Shown here in pieces: positions 1 to 9,080 of a stretch of 64,000 nt of DNA. The stretch spans positions 6,696,001 to 6,760,000 of the forward strand of contig NC_014640.1 in NCBI RefSeq assembly GCF_000165835.1, read 5' to 3'. Within the stretch, counting starts at the first letter, position 1. Every line of letters begins with the position of its first letter. Source of the stretch: Achromobacter xylosoxidans A8. GTDB lineage: Bacteria; Pseudomonadota; Gammaproteobacteria; Burkholderiales; Burkholderiaceae_B. Position numbers and translations under genes: made by a program. The notes under the pieces were generated by a model. That model had not been told where the DNA came from. It worked only from the letters and a program-made list of their open reading frames with translations, and did no database searches.

Positions 1-167
1 CCGAGATCCCGGACCCGCTGTGGACCCAGCCCGACTCGCCGGATTCGCTGGTGCCGCCCAGCCGCGTGCACCAGCCGCTGCGCGCGGAGCCGGTGGACGT
101 GCCCGCGGCAAGCTATGCCGCGCCACAAGTGCTGGCAGAGGATCCGGGCAAGGATCAGGCGAACTAG
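1..167 (+). CDS. C-terminal tail of an unidentified protein (partial)
   Basis: The window opens inside a gene read in the frame starting at base 3 and ending at a TAG at 165-167. About 54 codons are visible. Third codon positions are nearly all G or C, as in the neighbouring real genes, which is why this frame is preferred over the overlapping one. The tail is rich in Pro, Ala and acidic residues and shows no recognisable motif, so it looks like a disordered C-terminus. The hairpin at 195-231 follows it. Function cannot be assigned from this piece. Confidence 0.6.
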   Translation, partial: EIPDPLWTQPDSPDSLVPPSRVHQPLRAEPVDVPAASYAAPQVLAEDPGKDQAN

Positions 168-194
168 GAGCACTGTTTCACGTTCCGCTATCGG

Positions 195-231
195 AAGCCC
201 ACAGGCAGCAACTTTATTGCGGTGGGCTTTT
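195..231 (+). terminator. Rho-independent terminator
   Basis: Stem AAGCCCAC (195-202) pairs with GTGGGCTT (222-229); the GCAA and TTGC in the loop can extend it. A short T run follows. It sits 27 bases after the stop of the partial gene and before the Bug gene. Confidence 0.7.
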
Positions 232-390
232 GCACATGAACGATCGCCCTTCCGCGTAAACCCTCCTTTCCAGCAACCGAAGCCCGGCTTGCGGAACCGC
301 GAATTCTCATCCGGGCGTGGGCGCGCCACACTGGTGTCCGGCCGTCATGCTTTGCCTTGGGGGCCTCGACAACACCACAAGGAGCGAGAC

Positions 391-1389
391 ATGCCCCCCA
401 TCTACGCGCGCGCACTCAAGCGCGCGGCCTGGCCCGTGCTGGCCCTGTCCTGCCTGGTTTCTGGCAACGCCGGCGCGCAAGGCGCCTATCCCAACCACCC
501 CATTTCGCTGGTCGTGCCGTTCGCGGCGGGCGGGCCGACCGACGTCGTGGCGCGCAGCCTGGGCGCGTCCATGTCCAAGACGCTGGGCCAGAGCATCATC
601 ATCGAGAACCGCACCGGCGCGGGCGGCACGCTGGCATCGCAGCACGTGGCGCGCGCCGCGCCCGATGGCTATACCTTCCTGATCCACCACAACGGCATGG
701 CCACCGCGCCGGCGCTGTACCGCAAGCTGTCGTTCAATCCGCTGACGGACTTCGCCTATGTCGGACAGGTGGCCGACGTACCGATGACGCTGCTGGGCCG
801 CAAGGACCTGCCCGCGGATGGCATGAAGGACTTCATCAAGTACGCCAAGGAAAACGGCAACAAGATCAACCTGGCCAACGCCGGCCTAGGCGCGGTGTCG
901 CAGCTCTGCGGCATGCTGCTGCAGGAATCGCTGGGCGTGCAGTTCACCACCGTGCCCTACGCCGGCACAGCGCCGGCCATGACCGCGCTGCTGGGCGGCC
1001 AGGTGGACGTGCTGTGCGACCAGACCACCCAGACCATCCCGCAGATCAAGGCCGAACGCGTGAAGCTATACGGCGTCACCACGCTGGACCGCATCAAGAC
1101 CCTGCCCGATGCGCCGACCCTGCAGGAAAACGGCCTGAAGGACTTCGAGGTCAAGGTCTGGCATGGCGTCTACGCGCCCAAGGGCACGCCGCCCGAGGCC
1201 ATCGCCAAGTTCAACGAGGCACTGCGTGCCGCGCTTAAGGATCCGGCCTTCACGCAGAAGATGGCGGAACTGGGCGCCGAGATCGTGCCGGAATCCAAGC
1301 AGACGCCGCAGGGCCTGCAGACCTGGCTGCAGTCCGAGGTCGACAAATGGGGCGGCATCATCCGCAAGGCGGGGGTGTACGCCGACTGA
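391..1389 (+). CDS. Bug-family tripartite tricarboxylate transporter substrate-binding protein
   Basis: Predicted periplasmic receptor of 332 residues that captures small carboxylates for a TctAB-type transporter. A signal peptide covers about residues 1-30, with likely cleavage after AGA-QG. The first Bug loop, VPFAAGGPTD, lies at about residues 42-51, and the second conserved loop, AAPDGYTFL, follows further on; both contact the ligand carboxylate in this family. The ATG at 391 is chosen because AAGGAG lies 7 bases upstream; longer in-frame extensions lack a signal peptide. No tctA or tctB membrane genes lie nearby, so it is an orphan receptor as is common in Bordetella. It precedes an IclR regulator and a CoA-ester catabolic set, so a C4-C6 carboxylate ligand is likely, but the ligand itself cannot be read from sequence. 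Confidence 0.9.
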   Translation: MPPIYARALKRAAWPVLALSCLVSGNAGAQGAYPNHPISLVVPFAAGGPTDVVARSLGASMSKTLGQSIIIENRTGAGGTLASQHVARAAPDGYTFLIHHNGMATAPALYRKLSFNPLTDFAYVGQVADVPMTLLGRKDLPADGMKDFIKYAKENGNKINLANAGLGAVSQLCGMLLQESLGVQFTTVPYAGTAPAMTALLGGQVDVLCDQTTQTIPQIKAERVKLYGVTTLDRIKTLPDAPTLQENGLKDFEVKVWHGVYAPKGTPPEAIAKFNEALRAALKDPAFTQKMAELGAEIVPESKQTPQGLQTWLQSEVDKWGGIIRKAGVYAD

Positions 1390-1411
1390 CGGCACGGAGG
1401 GACAGCGGCGG

Positions 1412-1447
1412 TTGCCGCTGCCCGTTCATGAATATATATTCCCGTGC
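1412..1447 (+). promoter_or_regulatory. iclR promoter with palindromic operator; possibly leaderless
   Basis: TTGCCG (1412-1417), a 17-base spacer and TATATT (1435-1440) form a good sigma-70-like promoter. The perfect 12-base palindrome GAATATATATTC (1430-1441) covers the -10 element. Seven bases after the -10 comes the ATG of the IclR gene at 1448, and there is no Shine-Dalgarno sequence, so the transcript may start at or next to the start codon. A regulator bound to the palindrome would block polymerase, which fits autorepression. Confidence 0.55.
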
Positions 1448-2215
1448 ATGAGTACGAACGACGTAAAAAGCGCCAGGCGCGTCCTGGACATCCTGCAGTT
1501 CTTCGCCGCGACGCGGGCGCCGGCCACGCTGTCGCAGATCTCGGCCGGACTGGGCATCCCCAAGTCCAGTTGCCTGGCCTTGCTGGACACCTTGGAAGGC
1601 GACGGCTACGCGCATCAGACCGCGGGCCGTTATTACCTCACCCGCCGTTGGCTGAACGAGGCCCGCACGGTCGCCGAGCATGATCAACTGACCACGCGCA
1701 TCCGGCCCACGCTGGAAGCGCTGCGCGACGAGCTGGACGAGACCCTGATCCTGGCCCAACGGTCCGGCGACCAGGTGGTCTACCTGGACGTGGCCGAACC
1801 CGAGCGCATCGTGCGTTTCACCGCCAGGGTCGGCCAGCAGAAACCGCTGCATGCCTCCGCCTCCGGACGCGCGCTGCTGGGCGCCATGCCGCCCGCCGAG
1901 CGCGAAGCGCTGGCCACGCGCCTGCCCCTGGACCGCTACACCGGCAAGACGGTCAAGACACACAAGCAGCTGCTGCAGCTGATCGAAACCGAAGCCAGGC
2001 GCGGCTGGCACGTCAACCTGGCGGAACATCAGGCCGACACCCTGTCGGTTGCCGCGCCGCTGGTGCTGTACGGCGCCGTGCTGGCGCTGGTCGTCGGCGC
2101 GCCGCTGGACCGCTCTGCCGCCAAGGCAGACCGCATCGGCCAGACCTTGCTTGCCGCCAGCCGCGAACTCACGCAACGCCTGGACAGCCCGGCGCCCGCC
2201 GCGCCTGCCTACTAA
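1448..2215 (+). CDS. IclR-family transcriptional regulator
   Basis: DNA-binding regulator of 255 residues. The winged helix-turn-helix lies at about residues 8-60 (SARRVLDIL, LSQISAGLGIPKSS), followed by the IclR effector-binding domain from about residue 75 to the end. Length matches the family. The start at 1448 is chosen because homology begins there (MSTNDVKSARR) even though no ribosome-binding site is visible. It lies between a Bug receptor and the maoC-citE-caiB-bug gene set, so it most likely controls those genes and itself in response to a carboxylate or its CoA ester. A GTTCAT half-site occurs both in its own promoter (1424) and upstream of the maoC gene (2401). Confidence 0.9.
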   Translation: MSTNDVKSARRVLDILQFFAATRAPATLSQISAGLGIPKSSCLALLDTLEGDGYAHQTAGRYYLTRRWLNEARTVAEHDQLTTRIRPTLEALRDELDETLILAQRSGDQVVYLDVAEPERIVRFTARVGQQKPLHASASGRALLGAMPPAEREALATRLPLDRYTGKTVKTHKQLLQLIETEARRGWHVNLAEHQADTLSVAAPLVLYGAVLALVVGAPLDRSAAKADRIGQTLLAASRELTQRLDSPAPAAPAY

Positions 2216-2510
2216 GGCCAGTCCCTAAAAAGGGACGCGCCAAGCCCCGGCCTCCTCCCTGTCCCTGACATGGGACGGCCGCCCCCCTTTCCTGCTCCCC
2301 GCCACGCGCTCTCCGTGGTGGTGGTGGCGCACGTCCGCGCCCGCCACCACCGCAACGACTGCTGCGGGTTTACGCCAAGCAAAAACCATTGCCCGCCCTC
2401 GTTCATATCTATAAACTTTTGTTCAAGAGTAAGAACGCAGATCGGATTTACCGGCAGCGCGCTCTCGAAATCCGGGCCGCTCCCGGCGCTCCACACACGA
2501 AGGAAAGAAT
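2216..2510 (+). promoter_or_regulatory. Intergenic region with probable promoter of the maoC-citE-caiB-bug operon
   Basis: No gene is seen in these 295 bases. An AT-rich island at 2401-2436 interrupts GC-rich sequence and holds TATAAA (2410-2415), with TTGCCC (2389-2394) 15 bases upstream as a poor -35. The sequence GTTCATATCTATA (2401-2413) resembles the iclR promoter sequence starting GTTCATGAATATATA (1424), differing mainly by a two-base gap, so it may be a second site for the IclR protein. A ribosome-binding site (AAGGAA) lies just before 2511. Confidence 0.4.
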
Positions 2511-2963
2511 ATGGCTGGCCTCTACTACGAACAGTTTTCTCCCGAACAGACGTTCGAACATGCCTGGACCCGCACCCTGACCGAAATGGACAACGTGCTG
2601 TTCAGCTCCCTGACGATGAACGTGCAGCCGCTGCACCTGGACGCGCACTTCGCGGCGCAGACGGAATTCGGCAAGCCCCTGGTCAACAGCCTGTTCACGC
2701 TGGGTCTGCTGATCGGCATGACAGTCAACGACACCACCCTGGGCACCACGGTCGCCAACCTGGGCATGACCGACGTGAACTTCCCCAAGCCCGTTTTCGC
2801 GGGCGACACCCTGCACGTGCGCACCCGCGTGCAGTCGATGCGCGAGAGCAAATCGCGCCCCAACGCCGGCATCGTCGAGTTCGAGCACACGGCGCTGAAC
2901 CATCGCGACGAGGTGGTGGCCACGTGCAAGCGTTCGGCCCTGATGCGCAAGCGTCCCGCCTGA
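2511..2963 (+). CDS. MaoC-like hot-dog acyl-CoA hydratase
   Basis: Single hot-dog domain protein of 150 residues, probably cytoplasmic, expected to hydrate or dehydrate a CoA thioester. The hydratase-2 type segment is at residues 35-42 (TMNVQPLH): the catalytic His (H42) is present, but the usual Asp is Asn (N37) and the usual Asn is Gln (Q39). The [11 protein letters not shown] segment, typical of MaoC proteins, follows at about residues 91-101. AAGGAA upstream of 2511 supports the start. Next to a CitE-like lyase and a family III CoA-transferase it is best read as an itaconyl-, mesaconyl- or similar C5 enoyl-CoA hydratase. The substitution leaves open a different chemistry or a different catalytic residue. 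Confidence 0.85.
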   Translation: MAGLYYEQFSPEQTFEHAWTRTLTEMDNVLFSSLTMNVQPLHLDAHFAAQTEFGKPLVNSLFTLGLLIGMTVNDTTLGTTVANLGMTDVNFPKPVFAGDTLHVRTRVQSMRESKSRPNAGIVEFEHTALNHRDEVVATCKRSALMRKRPA

Positions 2964-2989
2964 GCTGCCGCCGCATCGGGAGAACCGTA

Positions 2990-3844
2990 ATGACCCGCTC
3001 TCTGTTGTTCGTACCCGGCGATTCCGGGCGTAAATTCGATCACGCGGCCGCCAGCGCCGCCGATGCCCTGATCCTGGACCTGGAAGACTCCGTCGCTCCG
3101 GACCGGAAGCCAGCGGCGCGCGCGGAAGTCCGCACCATGCTGGAGCGTGGCGCTCCGGCCAAGCAGCTATGGGTACGCATCAACGCGCTGGATAGCGGCG
3201 ACGCCCTGGCCGACCTGGCCGCGGTGCTGCCTGCCGCTCCTTACGGCATCGTGCTGCCCAAGTGCTCCGGCCGTGCCGACCTGCTGCACCTGTCGCACTA
3301 TCTGGACGCTTTCGAAACCGTGGCCGGCACGGCGCCCGGCGCCACGCGCATCCTCGCCATCGTCACCGAAACCGCGCAATCCCTGTTCGGGCTGCACGAC
3401 TACCGCGATGCCACGCCCCGGCTATGGGGACTGTCCTGGGGCGGCGAAGACCTGGCCGCCGACGTCGGCGCGCTGCGCAACCGCGACGCGGGCCGCTATA
3501 CAGAACCCTTCCGCCTGGCGCGCTCACTGTGCCTGATGGCCGCCGCCGCCGCCGGCGTGCGCGCGATCGACACGGTCTGCGTCGATCTGGATGCGCCCGA
3601 GGTGCTGGCCGCCGAGGCCGGCGAGGCGTTCCGTGACGGTTTCGTCGGCAAGATGGCGATCCATCCGCGCCACGTCGATGCCGTCAACGCCGCGCTGAGT
3701 CCGGACGACGGCCAATTACAGTGGGCCCGTGCGGTCATCGCAGCTTTCGCCGCAAACCCGGGCGCGGGGACCTTGCGGCTGGACGGCAAGATGATCGACC
3801 GTCCGCACCTGCGCCTGGCGCGCCGCCTGCTGGGGGAGGACTGA
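2990..3844 (+). CDS. HpcH/HpaI-CitE family CoA-ester lyase
   Basis: Cytoplasmic TIM-barrel lyase of 284 residues that cleaves or forms a C-C bond in a beta-hydroxyacyl-CoA (citramalyl-, malyl- or HMG-CoA type). Visible family motifs are LLFVPGDS near the N-terminus, the metal-site segment ILDLEDSV, the substrate Arg in WVRINALDSG, VLPKCSG, the second metal Glu in IVTETAQS, and SWGGEDLAADVG. Its length matches stand-alone CitE-like lyases rather than the citrate-lyase subunit. It lies 26 bases after the hydratase gene and 2 bases before the CoA-transferase gene, which suggests the order activation, hydration, cleavage in one pathway. Confidence 0.9.
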   Translation: MTRSLLFVPGDSGRKFDHAAASAADALILDLEDSVAPDRKPAARAEVRTMLERGAPAKQLWVRINALDSGDALADLAAVLPAAPYGIVLPKCSGRADLLHLSHYLDAFETVAGTAPGATRILAIVTETAQSLFGLHDYRDATPRLWGLSWGGEDLAADVGALRNRDAGRYTEPFRLARSLCLMAAAAAGVRAIDTVCVDLDAPEVLAAEAGEAFRDGFVGKMAIHPRHVDAVNAALSPDDGQLQWARAVIAAFAANPGAGTLRLDGKMIDRPHLRLARRLLGED

Positions 3845-3846
3845 CC

Positions 3847-5004
3847 ATGCCCGGACCACTGCACGGCATACGCGTCATCGACATGACCAGCGTCGGCATG
3901 GGACCCATGGCCACCCAGATGCTGGGCGACATGGGCGCCGACGTGATCAAGGTGGAATCCGCCGAGGGCGACGTGTTCCGCCACGTCACGCCTCAGCGCC
4001 ACGCCGCCATGAGCCATACCCATCTGAATCTGAACCGCAACAAGCGCAGCGCGGTGATCGATGCCAAGACCGCCGAAGGCCGCGCGCAGCTGGACGCGCT
4101 GATCGGCGGCGCCGACGTCTTCATCTCCAATATGCGCGCCCCAGCCATGCGCCGCCTGGGCCTGGACTACGCGACGCTGCAGCCCCGCTTTCCCGAGCTG
4201 GTCTATTGCGCCTGCTACGGCTATTCGGAGCAAGGCCCCTACGCGGGACGCGCCGCCATCGACGACACCATCCAGGCCGCGTCCGGCATGGCTTGGCTGC
4301 AGGGCGGCGCGGGCGCCGAGGCGCCGCGCTATGTCAACTCCGTGGTCGCCGACAAGGTCGTGGCGCTGTACGTGGCCAACGCCGTGACCAGCGCGCTGTT
4401 GGCGCGTGAACGCGGCGCGGGCGGCCAGGCCGTGGAAGTGCCGATGTTCGAATGCATGGTGGCCTTCCTGGCGCCCGAACATCTGGCCGGGCTGACCTTC
4501 GTGCCTCCCGAAGGGCCGGCGGGCTACACGCGCCTGCTCAACGAGTACCGCCGCCCCTTCCGCACCCAGGACGGCTACATGAGCGTGGTGCCTTACACCA
4601 CGCCGCAATGGCAGCGCTTCTTCGCGCTGGCCGGCAACCCCGAGATGGCGCAGGACCCGCGCTACCTGACGCTCAACAGCCGCAGCAAGCATTTCCCCGA
4701 GCTGTACAGCTATGTCGAAAGCGTGTTGGGCACGCGCACCACCGCGCAATGGATCGAACTGCTGGCGAGCGCCGACATCCCCTACGCGCCGGTCAATGGC
4801 TTCGAGGAATTGCTGGCCGATCCGCACCTGCGGGCCACCGGCTTCTGGCATGAATCCGAGCACCCCACCGAAGGGCGCCTGATCCAGGCAGGCCTGCCAG
4901 TCAGCTTCAGCCGCACGCCGGCGGATATCCGGCGGCACCCGCCCGGACTGGGCGAACACACAGCCGAAATCCTGGCGGAAGTCCAGGCCGGCCGGGCCGC
5001 CTGA
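3847..5004 (+). CDS. Family III (CaiB/BaiF) CoA-transferase
   Basis: Transfers CoA between an acyl-CoA donor and a free carboxylic acid; 385 residues, normal for the family, cytoplasmic, active as an interlocked dimer. The N-terminal segment IRVIDMTSVGMGPMAT and ADVIKVE are characteristic, as is NLNRNKRS. The catalytic Asp is probably one of D139/D140 in AIDDTIQAASG. Start at 3847 lies two bases after the lyase stop, so the genes are surely cotranscribed. It probably activates the acid imported through one of the flanking Bug receptors. The substrate is inferred from context only. Confidence 0.9.
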   Translation: MPGPLHGIRVIDMTSVGMGPMATQMLGDMGADVIKVESAEGDVFRHVTPQRHAAMSHTHLNLNRNKRSAVIDAKTAEGRAQLDALIGGADVFISNMRAPAMRRLGLDYATLQPRFPELVYCACYGYSEQGPYAGRAAIDDTIQAASGMAWLQGGAGAEAPRYVNSVVADKVVALYVANAVTSALLARERGAGGQAVEVPMFECMVAFLAPEHLAGLTFVPPEGPAGYTRLLNEYRRPFRTQDGYMSVVPYTTPQWQRFFALAGNPEMAQDPRYLTLNSRSKHFPELYSYVESVLGTRTTAQWIELLASADIPYAPVNGFEELLADPHLRATGFWHESEHPTEGRLIQAGLPVSFSRTPADIRRHPPGLGEHTAEILAEVQAGRAA

Positions 5005-5033
5005 GCCCAGGTTCCAAGCACGAGGAGACAGAC

Positions 5034-6008
5034 ATGAAAAACAACATCCAATCCGCCCTGATCGCCGCCGCGCTGTGCCTGCCGTCCCTGGCAGGCGCGG
5101 CCCCCGGCTACCCGCAGGCGGACAAGCCTATACACTTCGTGGTCGGCTTTCCCGCCGGCAGCACCATCGACAACGTCTCGCGCGTGGTGGTCGACGATAT
5201 CCGCGCCCGCAGCGGCGCGCAGATCATCGTCGAGAACAAGCCCGGCGCGCTGGGCGTGCTGGGCGTGGACACGGTGGCGCGCGCCGCGCCCGACGGCTAC
5301 ACCATGATGCCGAGTTCCAGCGCCACCAGTTCGTCCGGCCCTTACCTGTCCAAGGCCTTCCAGCGCTACGACGCCATGAAGGACTTCACCCAGGTCGGAC
5401 GCGTGGTCCGCTTCGACGTGGTCATCGTCACCCGCGCCGCCGGCCAGCATGGCGATGCGCGCCAGCTGGTGGCGGCGGCCAAGGAGAAGCCAAACTCGGT
5501 GACCAGCGGCTATGGCTCGGGCACGGGTCAGGTCGTCGCGGCGGCGTTCAGCCGCGCTGCGGGCGCCGACGTGCTGGCCGTGCCCTATAAGGGCCAACCG
5601 GCAGCCATCACCGACCTGCTGGGAGGGCGTATCGATTTCGTGGCGGCCGACCTGGGGGCCGTGCTGCCCCAGATCCGCGCCAAGAACCTGAACGCCGTGG
5701 CCCTCGTTTCCAATAAGCGTTCGACCATCCTGCCGGCCGTGCCCACCGCCCAGGAACTGGGCATGGGCAGCCTGGACCTGACCGGCTGGATCGGCGTGGC
5801 CGGCCCCGGCGGACTGGCGCCCGAGGCCGCACAGTGGTGGTCCGAGCAACTGACGGCCACGATGCGCGAGCCCGCGATCCAGGAAAAGCTGCGCGCCATG
5901 GGCATGGAGCCCGATCTGGCCACGGGCGAACCGCTGCAGCAGTTCGTGCGGTCCCAATACGACGCTTGGGGCCAACAGATCCGGCAGGCGGGCATCCAGC
6001 CGGAGTAA
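5034..6008 (+). CDS. Bug-family tripartite tricarboxylate transporter substrate-binding protein
   Basis: Second receptor of the cluster, 324 residues. Signal peptide at about residues 1-23 (Lys-Asn start, hydrophobic core, cleavage near AGA-AP). Family loops are VGFPAGSTIDN and ARAAPDGYTMM. GGAG lies upstream of the ATG at 5034. It is 29 bases after the CoA-transferase stop and closes the operon before the hairpin at 6032. Unlike the receptor at 391 it carries Ser-Thr instead of Gly-Pro-Thr in the first ligand loop, so the two may bind different acids. Confidence 0.9.
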   Translation: MKNNIQSALIAAALCLPSLAGAAPGYPQADKPIHFVVGFPAGSTIDNVSRVVVDDIRARSGAQIIVENKPGALGVLGVDTVARAAPDGYTMMPSSSATSSSGPYLSKAFQRYDAMKDFTQVGRVVRFDVVIVTRAAGQHGDARQLVAAAKEKPNSVTSGYGSGTGQVVAAAFSRAAGADVLAVPYKGQPAAITDLLGGRIDFVAADLGAVLPQIRAKNLNAVALVSNKRSTILPAVPTAQELGMGSLDLTGWIGVAGPGGLAPEAAQWWSEQLTATMREPAIQEKLRAMGMEPDLATGEPLQQFVRSQYDAWGQQIRQAGIQPE

Positions 6009-6031
6009 GCGGCCAGCGCGCGCCCAAAGAA

Positions 6032-6055
6032 AAGCCCACCCTTGCGGGTGGGCTT
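6032..6055 (-). terminator. Bidirectional terminator between bug gene and metF
   Basis: Perfect 10-base stem AAGCCCACCC (6032-6041) / GGGTGGGCTT (6046-6055) with loop TTGC. On the minus strand it is followed by a T-rich tail (TTTTCTTT), so it mainly ends the metF transcript; on the plus strand it can also stop the bug operon. Confidence 0.85.
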
Positions 6056-6087
6056 GGCCTTTACGGCGGTTGCCAAACGCGCCGCCG

Positions 6088-6936
6088 CTATGCCTGCAGC
6101 GACAGTTCCTTCCACACGGCCATGGGCGCTTCCGCGTGGTTCAAAGTGTAGAAATGCACGCCCGGCGCGCCGTTGTCCAGCAGCGTCTGGCACAGCTCGG
6201 TCACCACGTCCACGCCGAAGGCGCGGATGGAAGCCTTGTCGTCGCCGAACTCGGCCAGGCGCAGGCGGATCCAGCGCGGCACTTCCGCGCCGCACATTTC
6301 CGAGAAGCGCAGCAGCTGCGTGTGGTTCGTGATGGGCATGATGCCCGGCACGATGGGCACGTTCACGCCCTTGGCCTGGGCCCGGTCGACGAAGTCGAAA
6401 TAGGCGTCGGCGTTGAAGAAGTACTGCGTGATGGCCGCATCGGCGCCGGCTTTCACCTTGTTCACGAAATGGTCCAGGTCGGCCGAGGGGCTGGCCGCCT
6501 GGGGGTGCATTTCGGGATAGGCCGCCACTTCGATGTGGAACCAGTCGCCCGTTTCCTCGCGGATGAACGACACCAGCTCATTGGCGTAGCGCAGTTCGCC
6601 CGCATCGCCGCCCATGCCCGAGGGCAGGTCGCCGCGCAGGGCCACCACGCGCCGCACGCCGTCGTTCTTGTAGGCCTGGAGAATGTCCCGCAGGTCCTGG
6701 CGCGTGGCGCCGACGCACGAGAGGTGCGGCGCCGCCTCGCAACCCAGGTTGCGCAGCGTGCGCACGGCGTCCGCCGTGCCGGCGCGCGTGGAACCACCCG
6801 CGCCAAAGGTCACGCTGACGTACTTGGGCTGGATGGCCAGCATCTGCTTGGCCGCGCGCACCAGCCGCTCTTGGCCGGCCAGGTCGCGCGGGGGAAAGAA
6901 TTCCAGACTGAAGGCGGGAGTAGTCGAGTCAGACAT
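6088..6936 (-). CDS. metF: 5,10-methylenetetrahydrofolate reductase
   Basis: Flavoprotein that makes 5-methyl-THF for methionine synthase; cytoplasmic, 282 residues, the usual bacterial length. Motifs: SLEFFPPRD at the N-terminus, SVTFGAGGSTR, RDDL-type region replaced by VALRGDLPSG, and the conserved AEVPRWIRLRL near the C-terminus. The start at 6936 is set by homology (MSDSTTPAFSLEFF) and by a TGATG overlap with the upstream membrane-protein gene, whose stop shares one base with this ATG. Last gene of the ahcY operon, consistent with control by the SAH riboswitch upstream of ahcY. Confidence 0.95.
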   Translation of the reverse strand: MSDSTTPAFSLEFFPPRDLAGQERLVRAAKQMLAIQPKYVSVTFGAGGSTRAGTADAVRTLRNLGCEAAPHLSCVGATRQDLRDILQAYKNDGVRRVVALRGDLPSGMGGDAGELRYANELVSFIREETGDWFHIEVAAYPEMHPQAASPSADLDHFVNKVKAGADAAITQYFFNADAYFDFVDRAQAKGVNVPIVPGIMPITNHTQLLRFSEMCGAEVPRWIRLRLAEFGDDKASIRAFGVDVVTELCQTLLDNGAPGVHFYTLNHAEAPMAVWKELSLQA

Positions 6937-7271
6937 CAGGGAATCAGTTTGGTAAGCAAGCCAGAGATGATGCTGTACAGGATCGCACCGCCCACGGCCC
7001 ACCAGAACCCGTTGACCTGGAAGCCCTTCAGCACGGAGCCGACGAACCAGAACAACAAGGCGTTGATGACGATGAGGAAGAGACCGAGAGTGACGATCGT
7101 GATGGGCAGTGTCAGCAGCACCAGCACCGGCTTGACCAGCATGTTGACCAGGCCCAGCACCAGCGCGGCGATGAGCGCCGATCCGAAGCTGGCCACGGTG
7201 ATGCCGGGCAGCAGGTAGGCAACGGCCAGCAAGGCCACCGCGTTCAGGATCCAGACGAGTATCAAGGCCAT
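6936..7271 (-). CDS. Phage-holin-superfamily-4 type (YvlD-like) membrane protein
   Basis: Small integral membrane protein of 111 residues with four predicted transmembrane segments (about 3-22, 31-50, 55-78 and 88-107), almost without charged residues between them. It matches the widespread PF04020 type of putative membrane proteins, whose biochemical role is not established. It lies between ahcY and metF and its stop codon overlaps the metF start, so it belongs to the SAH/methyl-cycle operon. This gene order is common in Betaproteobacteria, but the reason is unknown. Confidence 0.9.
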   Translation of the reverse strand: MALILVWILNAVALLAVAYLLPGITVASFGSALIAALVLGLVNMLVKPVLVLLTLPITIVTLGLFLIVINALLFWFVGSVLKGFQVNGFWWAVGGAILYSIISGLLTKLIP

Positions 7272-7391
7272 GTTCGATCTCCTGTTGTGAGCCTGCCGGC
7301 CCTACCGCGGCGATACGTTCGCGGCAGGGATCCTGCAGGCCGGAAAGCCCGCGCCGACGTGGCGCGGCACTTCCCTATTTTGCTACAACCA

Positions 7392-8810
<1,419 letters not shown>

Positions 8811-8912
8811 GGTGTGTAGGCTCCACGTGAAATACGAACGGCGCACGATATGGCCGGACAACGCGAAGACACCACGATGGTCGAGTGCTCGCCTTTCCCG
8901 CCATATGCGACA

Positions 8913-9046
8913 AAGGTGAGCGCCGTTGCTGTAGCGCCGCGCAAAGCGCGCCGCTTGAACAAGGATTCCTGAGCCTGGCGAGCCTGGTTCCGCAGCCGTA
9001 CAAGCTGGCGGGAACCGCAGGGTCGTCGCAACGCTCCTCAGGATTG
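8913..9046 (-). ncRNA. SAH riboswitch in the ahcY leader
   Basis: Read on the minus strand, the leader has the layout of the SAH riboswitch. P1 is formed by TCCTGAG (9043-9037) and CTCAGGA (8973-8967). The downstream GCAACGGCGCTC (8929-8918) pairs back with GAGCGTTGC (9036-9028), giving the pseudoknot through GAGCG/CGCTC and GTTGC/GCAAC. The conserved GAGGAGCGTTGCGAC and GCTCACC elements are present. The element lies about 100 bases upstream of the ahcY start; SAH binding is expected to raise expression, since this class acts as an ON switch. Confidence 0.85.
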
Positions 9047-9052
9047 CCGGGC

Positions 9053-9058
9053 ATTGTA
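9053..9058 (-). promoter_or_regulatory. Probable -10 element of ahcY promoter
   Basis: TACAAT on the minus strand (9058-9053) lies so that transcription would begin about 7 bases later, near 9046, exactly where the riboswitch P1 begins. No convincing -35 is seen at 16-18 bases spacing (TTTGAT is 21 bases away). Confidence 0.45.
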
Positions 9059-9080
9059 CCCGGGAACCGTGCGCCAGGGA

